Assembly: GCA_017881145.1 (NCBI GenBank)
Contig: JADGRG010000107.1
Coordinates: forward strand, 1-5,206
Origin: Sandaracinaceae bacterium
Lineage (GTDB): Bacteria > Myxococcota_A > Polyangia > Polyangiales > JAFGIB01
DNA: 5,206 nucleotides
Direction: 5' to 3'
The first letter of the stretch is position 1; each line of letters opens with the position of its first letter. The position numbers and the translations under genes are program-made. Below the pieces are notes generated by a model. That model was not told where the DNA came from, ran no database searches, and worked only from the letters and a program-made list of their open reading frames with translations. This document shows positions 1 to 5,206 of the stretch, one piece after another.

Positions 1-1221
1 CACGTCGGCCGCCGTGCTGCTCTCCGTGATGCGTGTGCCGCTCTGGCCCTGCGCTTCCGGATACCAGTGCAGATCCAGGTAGTCGATGACGCGCATCCCG
101 TCGGCGGCTTCGCCGGCCTTGGCCTGATCCAGATACCACTCGATGAAGTTGCGTCCACCCGCGTCGCTGGCGTTCTGCAGCGTGGTGAAGCCGTTGTAGC
201 CGTAGCTGACGAAGCCGAGCACGGAGGCCGCGGGCCACACCGCCTTCGCAGCCTTGGCGAAGCGATGATTGCGCTCCCAGAGCTCGGCGTAGGTGACGGG
301 TTTCGGGTGGACTTCGGCGTGCGTGCTCGACCAGATGTCCGGCTCGTTGTCCATCAAGAAGAAGACGCTGGCGCTGCCGCTCCTGCCCTTGAGCCAGCTC
401 ACGAACTCGTCCTGATACACGAAGGCATCGCTGGTGTCCGGCGTGGCGCTGAAAGCCGAGCCCTTGCTGGCCTTGTTCTGCTTGAAGCGGGTGGTGAGGT
501 ACTTGGCTCCGGAGTTACGCACATCGCCGCCGCCGTTCTTGTCGGCGGAGACATAGTCGACGTTGGGAATGGTCACCAGCGCGGTCGCGCCATGCGCCGA
601 GGCGGTGTCGACGAGATCCGCGATCACCTGGCCGGGCGTGTTGCTCGAAGACAGGTAGTTGTCGTTCTGGAACATGTAGTCGCTGCCAGCGTTGGAAGCG
701 TTGTTCTCCCAGTTGTAAGCAGTCATGCGGTTGCCGCCGCTGCGCACGTCCGTCTGGTGATTCTTTGCGATGTCAGGCGCGCCGTTGGTCCCGTAGACCA
801 GCGCCGAGATGGCGTGCACGCCCTGGTCGGCGTGTACCTCGAACATGATGTCGGCAGTCCCCGGATCGCCGGGCGTCAGGACGGGACCGACGCTCGGAGT
901 GCCGCCGGTGCCTCCGCCGCCGGTGCCTCCGCCGCCAGCGCTGCCACCGCTGCTCGTGCCACCGTCGCCTGCGCTTCCAGCGCTTCCAGCGCTGCCACTT
1001 CCCGCGCCGCCGCTGCCCGCCGCTGCGGCTCCGCTCGTGCCGCCGACAGCGGCGGACCCTGCGTTGCCAGCCGCTCTGCTTCCGCCCGTTGCCGCGCTGG
1101 CCAGCGCGCCGCCATCTCCGGCTGAAGCGCTGGGCCTAGCGCTTGCGCTGCACCCAAAGAGGCAGAGAGCCGCGCCAAGCTTCACCAAGCCGGAGAACGT
1201 AGAACTTCCTTCTGCACGCAT
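1..1221 (-). CDS. Glycoside hydrolase family 44 lipoprotein (endoglucanase/xyloglucanase-like), C-terminus cut by window edge
   Basis: Predicted secreted, lipid-anchored beta-glucanase; GH44 enzymes cleave internal beta-1,4 bonds of cellulose, xyloglucan and related polymers with retention. The first 407 residues are present. Residues 1-24 form a signal peptide ending in a lipobox (L21-F22-G23-C24). Residues 25 to about 120 are a Gly/Ser/Ala/Thr linker. The catalytic domain starts near D124-I-M-F-E-V. Family signatures are GGNR (162-165) followed by TAYNWENNASNAGSDY (167-182), MDNEPDIW (290-297) with E293 as predicted acid/base, and DLHWYP (383-388). The nucleophile Glu should lie beyond the left edge. 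The ATG has an AGGGG Shine-Dalgarno at 1228-1232 (6-nt spacing), and the signal peptide fits this start. It lies 67 bp downstream of the acyltransferase on the same strand, so co-transcription is possible but unproven. Family assignment is firm; the exact polymer substrate is unknown. Confidence 0.93.
   Translation of the reverse strand, partial: MRAEGSSTFSGLVKLGAALCLFGCSASARPSASAGDGGALASAATGGSRAAGNAGSAAVGGTSGAAAAGSGGAGSGSAGSAGSAGDGGTSSGGSAGGGGTGGGGTGGTPSVGPVLTPGDPGTADIMFEVHADQGVHAISALVYGTNGAPDIAKNHQTDVRSGGNRMTAYNWENNASNAGSDYMFQNDNYLSSSNTPGQVIADLVDTASAHGATALVTIPNVDYVSADKNGGGDVRNSGAKYLTTRFKQNKASKGSAFSATPDTSDAFVYQDEFVSWLKGRSGSASVFFLMDNEPDIWSSTHAEVHPKPVTYAELWERNHRFAKAAKAVWPAASVLGFVSYGYNGFTTLQNASDAGGRNFIEWYLDQAKAGEAADGMRVIDYLDLHWYPEAQGQSGTRITESSTAADV
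879..1149 (-). repeat. Low-complexity Gly/Ser/Ala linker-coding segment with short tandem repeats
   Basis: This segment encodes about residues 25-115 of the GH44 lipoprotein and is almost entirely Gly, Ala, Ser and Thr. It includes an exact 15-bp tandem duplication (901-915 and 916-930, each encoding GGGTG). It also includes a 9-bp unit repeated at 971-979, 980-988 and, with one change, 989-997 (encoding GSAGSAGSA). All units are multiples of three, so gain or loss of a copy would change linker length without shifting the frame. Such linkers usually act as flexible spacers between the membrane anchor and the catalytic domain; that role is inferred here. Confidence 0.85.
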
Positions 1222-1288
1222 GAGTCACCCCTATCAAACGCGAGTATTCCACGTTTCACCGGGAGAAGCGCTCCCCTGACCTTCGTGT

Positions 1289-2146
1289 CTAGCCGCGCAG
1301 CCTGCGCGCCGCAGCCAGAAGCCGCCTTCCCAGGGCTGGGACTTGTCGTTCGAGACGCGCGCGCAAGTGCCGGTCGGGATCCTTTGCGCGTAGCTTCACC
1401 AGGGTGTCGAGGCCTTGCTCGATGGCATACGCCGTCTGGTCGCGTACTTGCCAGCATGCAGCATCGTCGGCGTTGCCCCGGTATTGGCGGGTCTCGATCG
1501 GCTCAGCGAAGGGGAAATAGAAACGCTCCAGCCTGCGGCGCGGAGCCACGATGGGCAGCATGAAGTCCTCGCGCATACCGAGCGCGCGCGCGACCGCACC
1601 CATGGGTGTTGCCAGCAACTCGTCGCCATCGACCAGGATATCGAAGAGCTCCTCGGGTCCGAGCGATGAAAAGGGCACGATGGTGCAGCCGTGCTGGATG
1701 GCCATGCGCGCGAAGCCGAGCCGGTTCTTCCAGACCAGCTGATGCTTCTCGCCCTTGCGCTTGGCGACCTCGCGGGCGCCTCCCGGGAAGACCAGGATCG
1801 ATTCGCCTGCAGCCATCAGCTGCGAGCAAACTTCCTGCGTACCGTCGACTGCGCCGAACTTCTCGACCATCTGCTTCCAGACCGGGACCTTGAAGTGGTT
1901 GTGGTCGCCGAGACTGCGCAGGAAGATGCCCTTTGCGTCGTAGAGCTTGGTGAAGAGCAGCGGCACGTCCATCACGCCAAAGAGCGTGTGGTTGCCCACG
2001 AAGAGCAGCGGTCGCTCGCTGGGAATGCGGTCCAGGCCGACGAACACGGGGCTCGTCAGCTCTTGCCAGGGCAAGATGGCGGCGCGTAAGAGTTGGTAGA
2101 GCGCCGCGGGAGGCGGCTGCCAGGCTTGGTTGCTTGCTTTGGGCAC
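1289..2146 (-). CDS. Lysophospholipid acyltransferase superfamily protein, MGAT/DGAT-like subgroup
   Basis: Predicted membrane-associated acyltransferase (285 aa) that moves an acyl group from a thioester donor to a glycerolipid or similar hydroxyl acceptor. The acyl-acceptor/catalytic block is VGNHTLFGVMD (residues 50-60), with H53 as predicted catalytic base and D60 as its partner. The second hallmark is FPGGARE (120-126), followed by the charged KRKGEKHQLVWKNRLGFARMAI stretch in 129-150 and IVPF (156-159). These are typical of the MGAT-like branch rather than of classical PlsC. The spacing is H-x6-D, not the usual H-x4-D. The start is GTG: an in-frame TAG lies at 2159-2161, no other in-frame start lies between, and the next in-frame Met is residue 58, past the catalytic His. 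An AGGA element lies 10 nt upstream. The C-terminus (251-285) is Arg-rich, perhaps for membrane contact. It is divergent from the SDR gene across a 107-bp promoter region. The true acceptor (phospholipid, diacylglycerol or other) cannot be read from sequence. Confidence 0.9.
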   Translation of the reverse strand: MPKASNQAWQPPPAALYQLLRAAILPWQELTSPVFVGLDRIPSERPLLFVGNHTLFGVMDVPLLFTKLYDAKGIFLRSLGDHNHFKVPVWKQMVEKFGAVDGTQEVCSQLMAAGESILVFPGGAREVAKRKGEKHQLVWKNRLGFARMAIQHGCTIVPFSSLGPEELFDILVDGDELLATPMGAVARALGMREDFMLPIVAPRRRLERFYFPFAEPIETRQYRGNADDAACWQVRDQTAYAIEQGLDTLVKLRAKDPDRHLRARLERQVPALGRRLLAAARRLRG

Positions 2147-2201
2147 TGCTGCAACATCCTAGCGCGCATCACGCGGCGCGCGGAGCAGACACCTTCGCAG
2201 C

Positions 2202-2207
2202 TTGACA
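2202..2207 (+). promoter_or_regulatory. Candidate -35 hexamer for the SDR gene
   Basis: The hexamer TTGACA is an exact match to the sigma-70 -35 consensus and lies 46 bp before the SDR start codon. No good -10 hexamer is visible at 16-18 bp spacing (around 2224-2231, AAAAGCT), so the promoter is only partly supported. The last two bases of the hexamer overlap the palindrome that begins at 2206, which would let a bound repressor block polymerase. Confidence 0.4.
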
Positions 2208-2221
2208 TACGGAACCGTATG
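2206..2221. promoter_or_regulatory. Perfect 16-bp palindrome, probable TetR-type operator
   Basis: The sequence CATACGGAACCGTATG consists of two perfect 7-bp inverted arms around a 2-bp AA centre. It lies in the intergenic region between the divergent acyltransferase and SDR genes and overlaps a consensus -35 hexamer. Size, symmetry and placement match operators bound by dimers of TetR-family repressors, which often control SDR and lipid-modifying genes. A single site here could control both genes. No regulator gene is present in the window, so the protein that binds it is unknown. Confidence 0.65.
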
Positions 2222-2243
2222 CGAAAAGCTGGGGGCACGGAGC

Positions 2244-2250
2244 GAGGTGA
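2244..2250 (+). promoter_or_regulatory. Strong ribosome binding site of the SDR gene
   Basis: GAGGTGA lies 3 nt before the ATG at 2254, with its core GAGG 6 nt from the start. It supports the chosen start, which also places the Rossmann TGxxxGxG motif at the expected residue 12. Confidence 0.75.
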
Positions 2251-2253
2251 GCG

Positions 2254-3057
2254 ATGACCAAAGTGAACAACAAAGTGGTGGCAGTGACGGGTGCGGCGTC
2301 GGGAATCGGGCGCGCCCTGGCGGTGCGGCTCGCTGCGAAGGGCGCGAGCCTGGCGCTCTCGGACATAAACGAGGCCGGGCTGCGCGAAACGGCTGAGCTC
2401 TTGCGTGACGCCAAGGGCAAGGTGACCACGCACGTGGTCGACGTGCGCAGCCGCGATGCGGTCTACGCCTACGCCACCGAAGCCGAGTACCAGCACGGCT
2501 GCGTGGACGTCATCATCAATAACGCTGGGTTGTCGGTGTGGTCCACCATCGAGGAGATCTCCTACGAGGACTTCGAGCTGGTGCTCAACGTCAATCTGTG
2601 GGGCGTGATCTACGGCACCAAGGCGTTCTTGCCGCTCTTGCGACGCCGGCCCGAGGGTCACATCGTCAACATCTCGAGCATCAATGCGATGGTTCCCTTC
2701 GCAAAGAACGGGCCCTACAACATCTCCAAGTACGCCGTGCTCGGTCTTTGCGAGACGCTGGTGCAGGAGCTGCAAGGCGAGCCGATCCACGTGACCTGCG
2801 TGCATCCCGGCGGCATCCAGACCAACATCGCCCACGCCGCCAAGGGCGTCACGGAAGCGGAAGCCGCCTTTTTTGGACGCATCGCCAGGACCAGCGCGGA
2901 CAAGGCCGCCAAGACGATCATCTCAGGCATCGAGGGCAACAAAGAGCGCGTCTACGTCGGCCTCGACGCCAAGGCCATGGCCACCGCCAAGCGCCTCATG
3001 CCCGCGCTGACCGTGAAGGTCTTCGGCAAGCTCTCGCGCGCATCCATCGGCCAGTGA
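2254..3057 (+). CDS. SDR-family NAD(P)-dependent oxidoreductase (classical short-chain dehydrogenase)
   Basis: A complete cytosolic classical SDR of 267 aa, which would interconvert an alcohol and a carbonyl group with a nicotinamide cofactor. The cofactor motif is TGAASGIG (residues 12-19). D37 at the end of the second strand suggests preference for NAD over NADP. D64-V65 contacts the adenine ring, and NNAG is at 90-93. The catalytic tetrad is N115, S143, Y156 and K160, with the correct 13-residue Ser-Tyr spacing and YxxxK. The PGGIQT motif (186-191) follows the sixth strand. All key residues are intact, so the enzyme should be active. The C-terminal segment (235-267) is basic and hydrophobic, as in many SDRs of lipid-related clusters. 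It sits behind a strong ribosome binding site and a palindromic operator and is divergent from the acyltransferase, which suggests a lipid or fatty alcohol/ketone substrate. The substrate itself is not deducible. Confidence 0.94.
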   Translation: MTKVNNKVVAVTGAASGIGRALAVRLAAKGASLALSDINEAGLRETAELLRDAKGKVTTHVVDVRSRDAVYAYATEAEYQHGCVDVIINNAGLSVWSTIEEISYEDFELVLNVNLWGVIYGTKAFLPLLRRRPEGHIVNISSINAMVPFAKNGPYNISKYAVLGLCETLVQELQGEPIHVTCVHPGGIQTNIAHAAKGVTEAEAAFFGRIARTSADKAAKTIISGIEGNKERVYVGLDAKAMATAKRLMPALTVKVFGKLSRASIGQ

Positions 3058-3065
3058 GTCGTTCA

Positions 3066-3078
3066 CCGCCGACGGCGG
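3066..3078 (+). terminator. Short GC hairpin after the SDR gene, weak terminator candidate
   Basis: CCGCC and GGCGG form a 5-bp all-GC stem around a GAC loop, starting 9 nt past the SDR stop codon. There is no following T-run, so it does not meet the usual standard for an intrinsic terminator. It could stall polymerase or protect the 3' end, or be chance in GC-rich DNA. Confidence 0.22.
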
Positions 3079-3115
3079 CACTTGCTCGATCTTGGTTACC
3101 TTCGCTCGCGGGGCC

Positions 3116-3145
3116 ACGATGCATCGTTTTGCATTACACGCGTGT
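3116..3145. promoter_or_regulatory. Two palindromes in the ompA-like upstream region
   Basis: A perfect 12-bp palindrome, ACGATGCATCGT (3116-3127), is followed 8 bp later by a perfect 10-bp palindrome, ACACGCGTGT (3136-3145). Their centres are 19 bp apart. They lie in the 134-bp gap between the SDR and the OmpA-like gene, 47-76 bp before the latter's start, where an operator would be expected. The stretch between them (TTTTGCATT) is locally AT-rich. No convincing sigma-70 -10 hexamer follows. Function as a regulatory site is inferred from position and symmetry only. Confidence 0.3.
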
Positions 3146-3191
3146 GCGACATGGAAAAGTCGGAATGCTCGGGCGACCCATCTAGGGCGTC

Positions 3192-4289
3192 ATGCCGAGT
3201 CGAGCGCGAGCGAACGCACACATTGGAATCAGGTCTTCGTGGTGCAGCCTCGCGCTGCGCCTCTTGCTCGCGGCAACGCTGGCGATGAGCGTGGTCGCTT
3301 CCGTGTGCGCCCAGAGCGGCTCGCTGCGCGGGAGCTCCTCGGTCGGCCCTGCGCTGCTGATCAGCCGCGACCAGCTCGGTCGGATGGGTTTCCAGAGCCT
3401 GGGTGCTCTGGCCGAGTTGCACGTCGGCTACGCCCTTTCGTCCTTCGTCGACCTGCAGCTCGGCGGCACCGCAGCCGGCTTTTCCTCGGCCACCAGCACG
3501 GGCGCCCTGCTCTCACCGTCGCTTGGTCTGCGTGCCGGCTACCGCAGACTCGCGCTGCGGCCGTATGCGGAGCTGGACCTCGGGCCCGGCTTCACCGGGC
3601 GCCTCTTGCGGCCCTTTCTGCGCGCCGCGTTCGGCGTCGAAGTGAAGCTCACCGACAACTTCGCGATTGGTCCGAAGCTGGGTTACGGGCAGCTCTTCCA
3701 GTATTCCTCGCCGGGCGCTTCGACCGATGCGCGCTTTCTCTGGCTGGGCCTTTGCATCGCGTTTCACCCCGAGCCTCCCGAGATGACGCAGGTCACGAGG
3801 TACGTCGACCTCTACCGGCACCACGTCATCTACGACCATGCGCCGCCGGAGGACGCCTCGTCGTCGCCGCCGACAGCTGCAATCGAGCCATCGCCCGAGC
3901 TACTGGCGTTGATCGACGAGGCCGTGCCTGCCTCGCAGGTCGAGCTGCTCGCGCCGGTGCTCTTCAAGTTCGACGCGGACGCGCTCGAGGCCATCGGCGT
4001 GGCGATGCTGCACGAAGTCGCCCGCGAGCTCGGACAGCGCAAAGACATAGAGCTGCTGGAGATCCAGGGCTACGCCGACGCTCGCGGCCCTGTTGACTAC
4101 AACCGTGCGTTGTCGGGACGTCGCGCCCAGCGCGTGCTTGCATGGCTCGTCGAACATGGGGTAGCACGCGAGCGACTTCGGGTAGCGGCCGAGGGCGCCA
4201 GCGGCTTTGTCGAGCCCGGCCATGCGGAGCCTGCGCATCAGCAAAATCGCCGCGTGGTGTTTCGCGTCATCCGCACGGGGACGCCATGA
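3192..4289 (+). CDS. OmpA-family outer membrane protein with C-terminal peptidoglycan-binding domain
   Basis: Predicted envelope protein of 365 aa that links the outer membrane to peptidoglycan. Residues 1-40 form a signal peptide with an Arg-containing n-region, a hydrophobic core (20-38) and a likely signal peptidase I site V38-C39-A40|Q41. Residues 45 to about 193 alternate polar and hydrophobic residues with Gly and aromatics (LGLRAGY, PYAELDLGPGF, NFAIGPKLGYG, FLWLGLCIAF), as in a small outer membrane beta-barrel. A Ser/Pro/Glu-rich linker follows (about 194-248). The OmpA domain covers about 250-360: a VLFKFDADAL strand, GYADARG (293-299), NRALSGRRAQRVLAWL (304-319) and NRRVVF (352-357). 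D296 and R311 are 15 residues apart, matching the pair that holds the diaminopimelate of peptidoglycan in E. coli OmpA. An in-frame TAG at 3183-3185 makes the ATG at 3192 the first possible start; an AGGG lies 4 nt before it. Its stop overlaps the next gene by ATGA. Confidence 0.93.
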   Translation: MPSRARANAHIGIRSSWCSLALRLLLAATLAMSVVASVCAQSGSLRGSSSVGPALLISRDQLGRMGFQSLGALAELHVGYALSSFVDLQLGGTAAGFSSATSTGALLSPSLGLRAGYRRLALRPYAELDLGPGFTGRLLRPFLRAAFGVEVKLTDNFAIGPKLGYGQLFQYSSPGASTDARFLWLGLCIAFHPEPPEMTQVTRYVDLYRHHVIYDHAPPEDASSSPPTAAIEPSPELLALIDEAVPASQVELLAPVLFKFDADALEAIGVAMLHEVARELGQRKDIELLEIQGYADARGPVDYNRALSGRRAQRVLAWLVEHGVARERLRVAAEGASGFVEPGHAEPAHQQNRRVVFRVIRTGTP

Positions 4290-5206
4290 GGCTGCTGCAT
4301 CCGCGCCTGTCTTTTCTGCTCTTCTGCACGGCGCTCACGGTGTCGAGCAGCTGTGGTCGGGTGGGCGAGCCGCTCGTCGACAGGCGGCCTCCTCCGAAGA
4401 AGATCCCCGGTGTCTTGCTCGATTGCAAAGCCCCGCCCGAGTGCGCCGACGTCGTGGGCTTGCCGAGAATGCCGACGCAGCCGCCGCTTGCAACTCGCGT
4501 CGACCTCGCAGCTTGCGGCGGCGCTGACGCCAACCACTGTGATGCATCCGCGGTCGACTTTGGCGATGGCGGAACGGGCTCCGCGGTCTCGGGTTGCGAC
4601 ACGACCTGGTCGCTGGATGGGCAAAGTGCTCCCGCACAAAGCTCGCTCGCCTACGAGTGCTCGCAGGTCCGGATCGTGGCGCAAGGCTCGGTGCCAGCGA
4701 GCAGGGTGCAGCTCGGCGCCGTGCAATGGGAACGCACCAATGTCTCGATCGAGGCGCAGAGTCCGCTCACGCTCGAGCTCGATGGTGCGGCGCTGCGCGA
4801 CGTCTTCATCGAGCTTCTCGGGCCGATCACGCTGCGTTTCACCCACAGCCTGCTCTTCCACGGCGTTCGCATCACCACCGCCCAGACCAGCGTCGGCGTC
4901 CAACGCATCGAGCTCACCGACTTCGACGCGACCGGGCTCAGCACCGTCCGCGTCATCCGCTCCTCGACACTGATCGACGCCGCCGCGCTCGACCGGCTGA
5001 TCGAGGACAAGCTCGAGAGCACCGGCGCTCTGCCCCAGGGCGCGACAGCGGCCATCACCTTCGATCTCGCCGACATCGCCATCAACGCCGCCGACGTACC
5101 GAAGCCCGCCAGCCTACTCACGCTGCGCTACATCGCTGGCGCTCCGTCCTTCACCGCTCGATTTGGAATTGCGGGTGTCGACCAGCCGATCGATCTCACG
5201 GGCACG
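4286..5206 (+). CDS. Predicted lipoprotein of unknown function, beta-strand-rich, C-terminus cut by window edge
   Basis: I do not recognise a family. 307 residues are present and the frame is still open at the right edge. Its ATG overlaps the OmpA-like gene's TGA in an ATGA junction, with GGGGA (4277-4281) as ribosome binding site, so translation is probably coupled. Residues 1-22 look like a lipoprotein signal peptide (R2 and R7, hydrophobic 8-19) leading to C23; the lipobox S-S-S-C is non-standard at -3, so the lipid anchor is likely but not certain. A Pro-rich segment (35-42) follows. Further cysteines at 47, 53, 77, 85, 104 and 125 could form three disulfides. Residues about 126-230 are a series of short strands with regular turns (VQLGAVQWERTNVSIEA, LTLELDGA, VFIELLG, ITLRFTHS), which suggests a right-handed beta-helix. 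GC-rich third positions throughout support this frame over overlapping ones. It probably works with the OmpA-like protein at the envelope or cell surface. Confidence 0.78.
   Translation, partial: MRLLHPRLSFLLFCTALTVSSSCGRVGEPLVDRRPPPKKIPGVLLDCKAPPECADVVGLPRMPTQPPLATRVDLAACGGADANHCDASAVDFGDGGTGSAVSGCDTTWSLDGQSAPAQSSLAYECSQVRIVAQGSVPASRVQLGAVQWERTNVSIEAQSPLTLELDGAALRDVFIELLGPITLRFTHSLLFHGVRITTAQTSVGVQRIELTDFDATGLSTVRVIRSSTLIDAAALDRLIEDKLESTGALPQGATAAITFDLADIAINAADVPKPASLLTLRYIAGAPSFTARFGIAGVDQPIDLTGT

Noticed and set aside
67..1125. Open frame of 352 codons on the plus strand, antisense to the GH44 gene
   Set aside because: It is the mirror of a GC-rich gene with strong third-position bias. 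Its product is Ala/Val/Arg-rich with no motif, whereas the minus-strand frame carries clear GH44 signatures.
1261..1275. GGGAG-N5-CTCCC inverted repeat between the acyltransferase stop and the GH44 start
   Set aside because: The stem is only 5 bp with no T-run on either strand. It is too weak to call a terminator or operator in DNA of this composition.
809..1279. Pro/Ala-rich open frame on the plus strand over the GH44 linker
   Set aside because: Its proline runs are simply the reverse reading of Gly-rich linker codons. No independent start signal or family resemblance was seen.
2056..2835. 259-codon minus-strand open frame running from the acyltransferase start into the SDR gene
   Set aside because: It covers the divergent promoter and the antisense of the SDR. 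The product (Val/His/Asp-rich) shows no family motif, and both true frames there are strongly supported.
2870..2876. T-run inside the SDR gene, considered as a frameshift or slippage site
   Set aside because: The frame stays intact across it and the SDR is full length with all motifs, so there is no sign of a programmed or accidental shift.
4238..4903. 221-codon open frame on the minus strand opposite the lipoprotein gene
   Set aside because: It overlaps the end of the OmpA gene and most of the lipoprotein frame. The plus-strand frame has an ATGA coupling, a ribosome binding site and a signal peptide, while this one has only Arg/His-rich low-information sequence.
4353..4973. 206-codon Ser/Arg/Pro-rich open frame on the plus strand
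   Set aside because: It is a +1 shadow of the lipoprotein gene with composition typical of out-of-frame GC-rich DNA.

Overview
This is a GC-rich, gene-dense window. Its gene content and style suggest a deltaproteobacterial-type organism, most likely a myxobacterium of the Sorangium/Polyangium kind. The pointers are a secreted glycoside hydrolase family 44 enzyme carried as a lipoprotein on a long Gly/Ser/Ala linker, an OmpA-type outer membrane protein coupled to a Cys-containing lipoprotein, and strong G/C preference at third codon positions. The assignment is inferred from style; no rRNA or other marker gene is present.

Left half, minus strand. A GH44 endoglucanase/xyloglucanase-like lipoprotein (1..1221) runs off the left edge after 407 codons. 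Upstream on the same strand, separated by 67 bp, is a complete MGAT-like (LPLAT superfamily) acyltransferase (1289..2146, GTG start).

Centre. A 107-bp divergent intergenic region (2147..2253) separates the acyltransferase from a plus-strand short-chain dehydrogenase/reductase (2254..3057). It holds a perfect 7-2-7 palindrome overlapping a consensus -35 hexamer, the form of a TetR-family operator. The acyltransferase and SDR could therefore be a divergently controlled lipid-related pair. No regulator gene lies in the window.

Right half, plus strand. After a 134-bp gap with a short hairpin and two palindromes comes an OmpA-family protein with an exported N-terminal barrel-like domain and a C-terminal peptidoglycan-binding domain (3192..4289). 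Its stop codon overlaps the start of a predicted lipoprotein (4286..5206, cut by the right edge) with Cys residues near its N-terminus and a beta-strand-rich, beta-helix-like middle. These two look translationally coupled and probably act together at the cell envelope.

I see no RNA gene, insertion sequence, CRISPR array or phage gene. The window reads as ordinary chromosome. Its less routine parts are the palindromic divergent promoter, the unidentified lipoprotein coupled to the OmpA protein, and the repeat-built linker of the GH44 enzyme.
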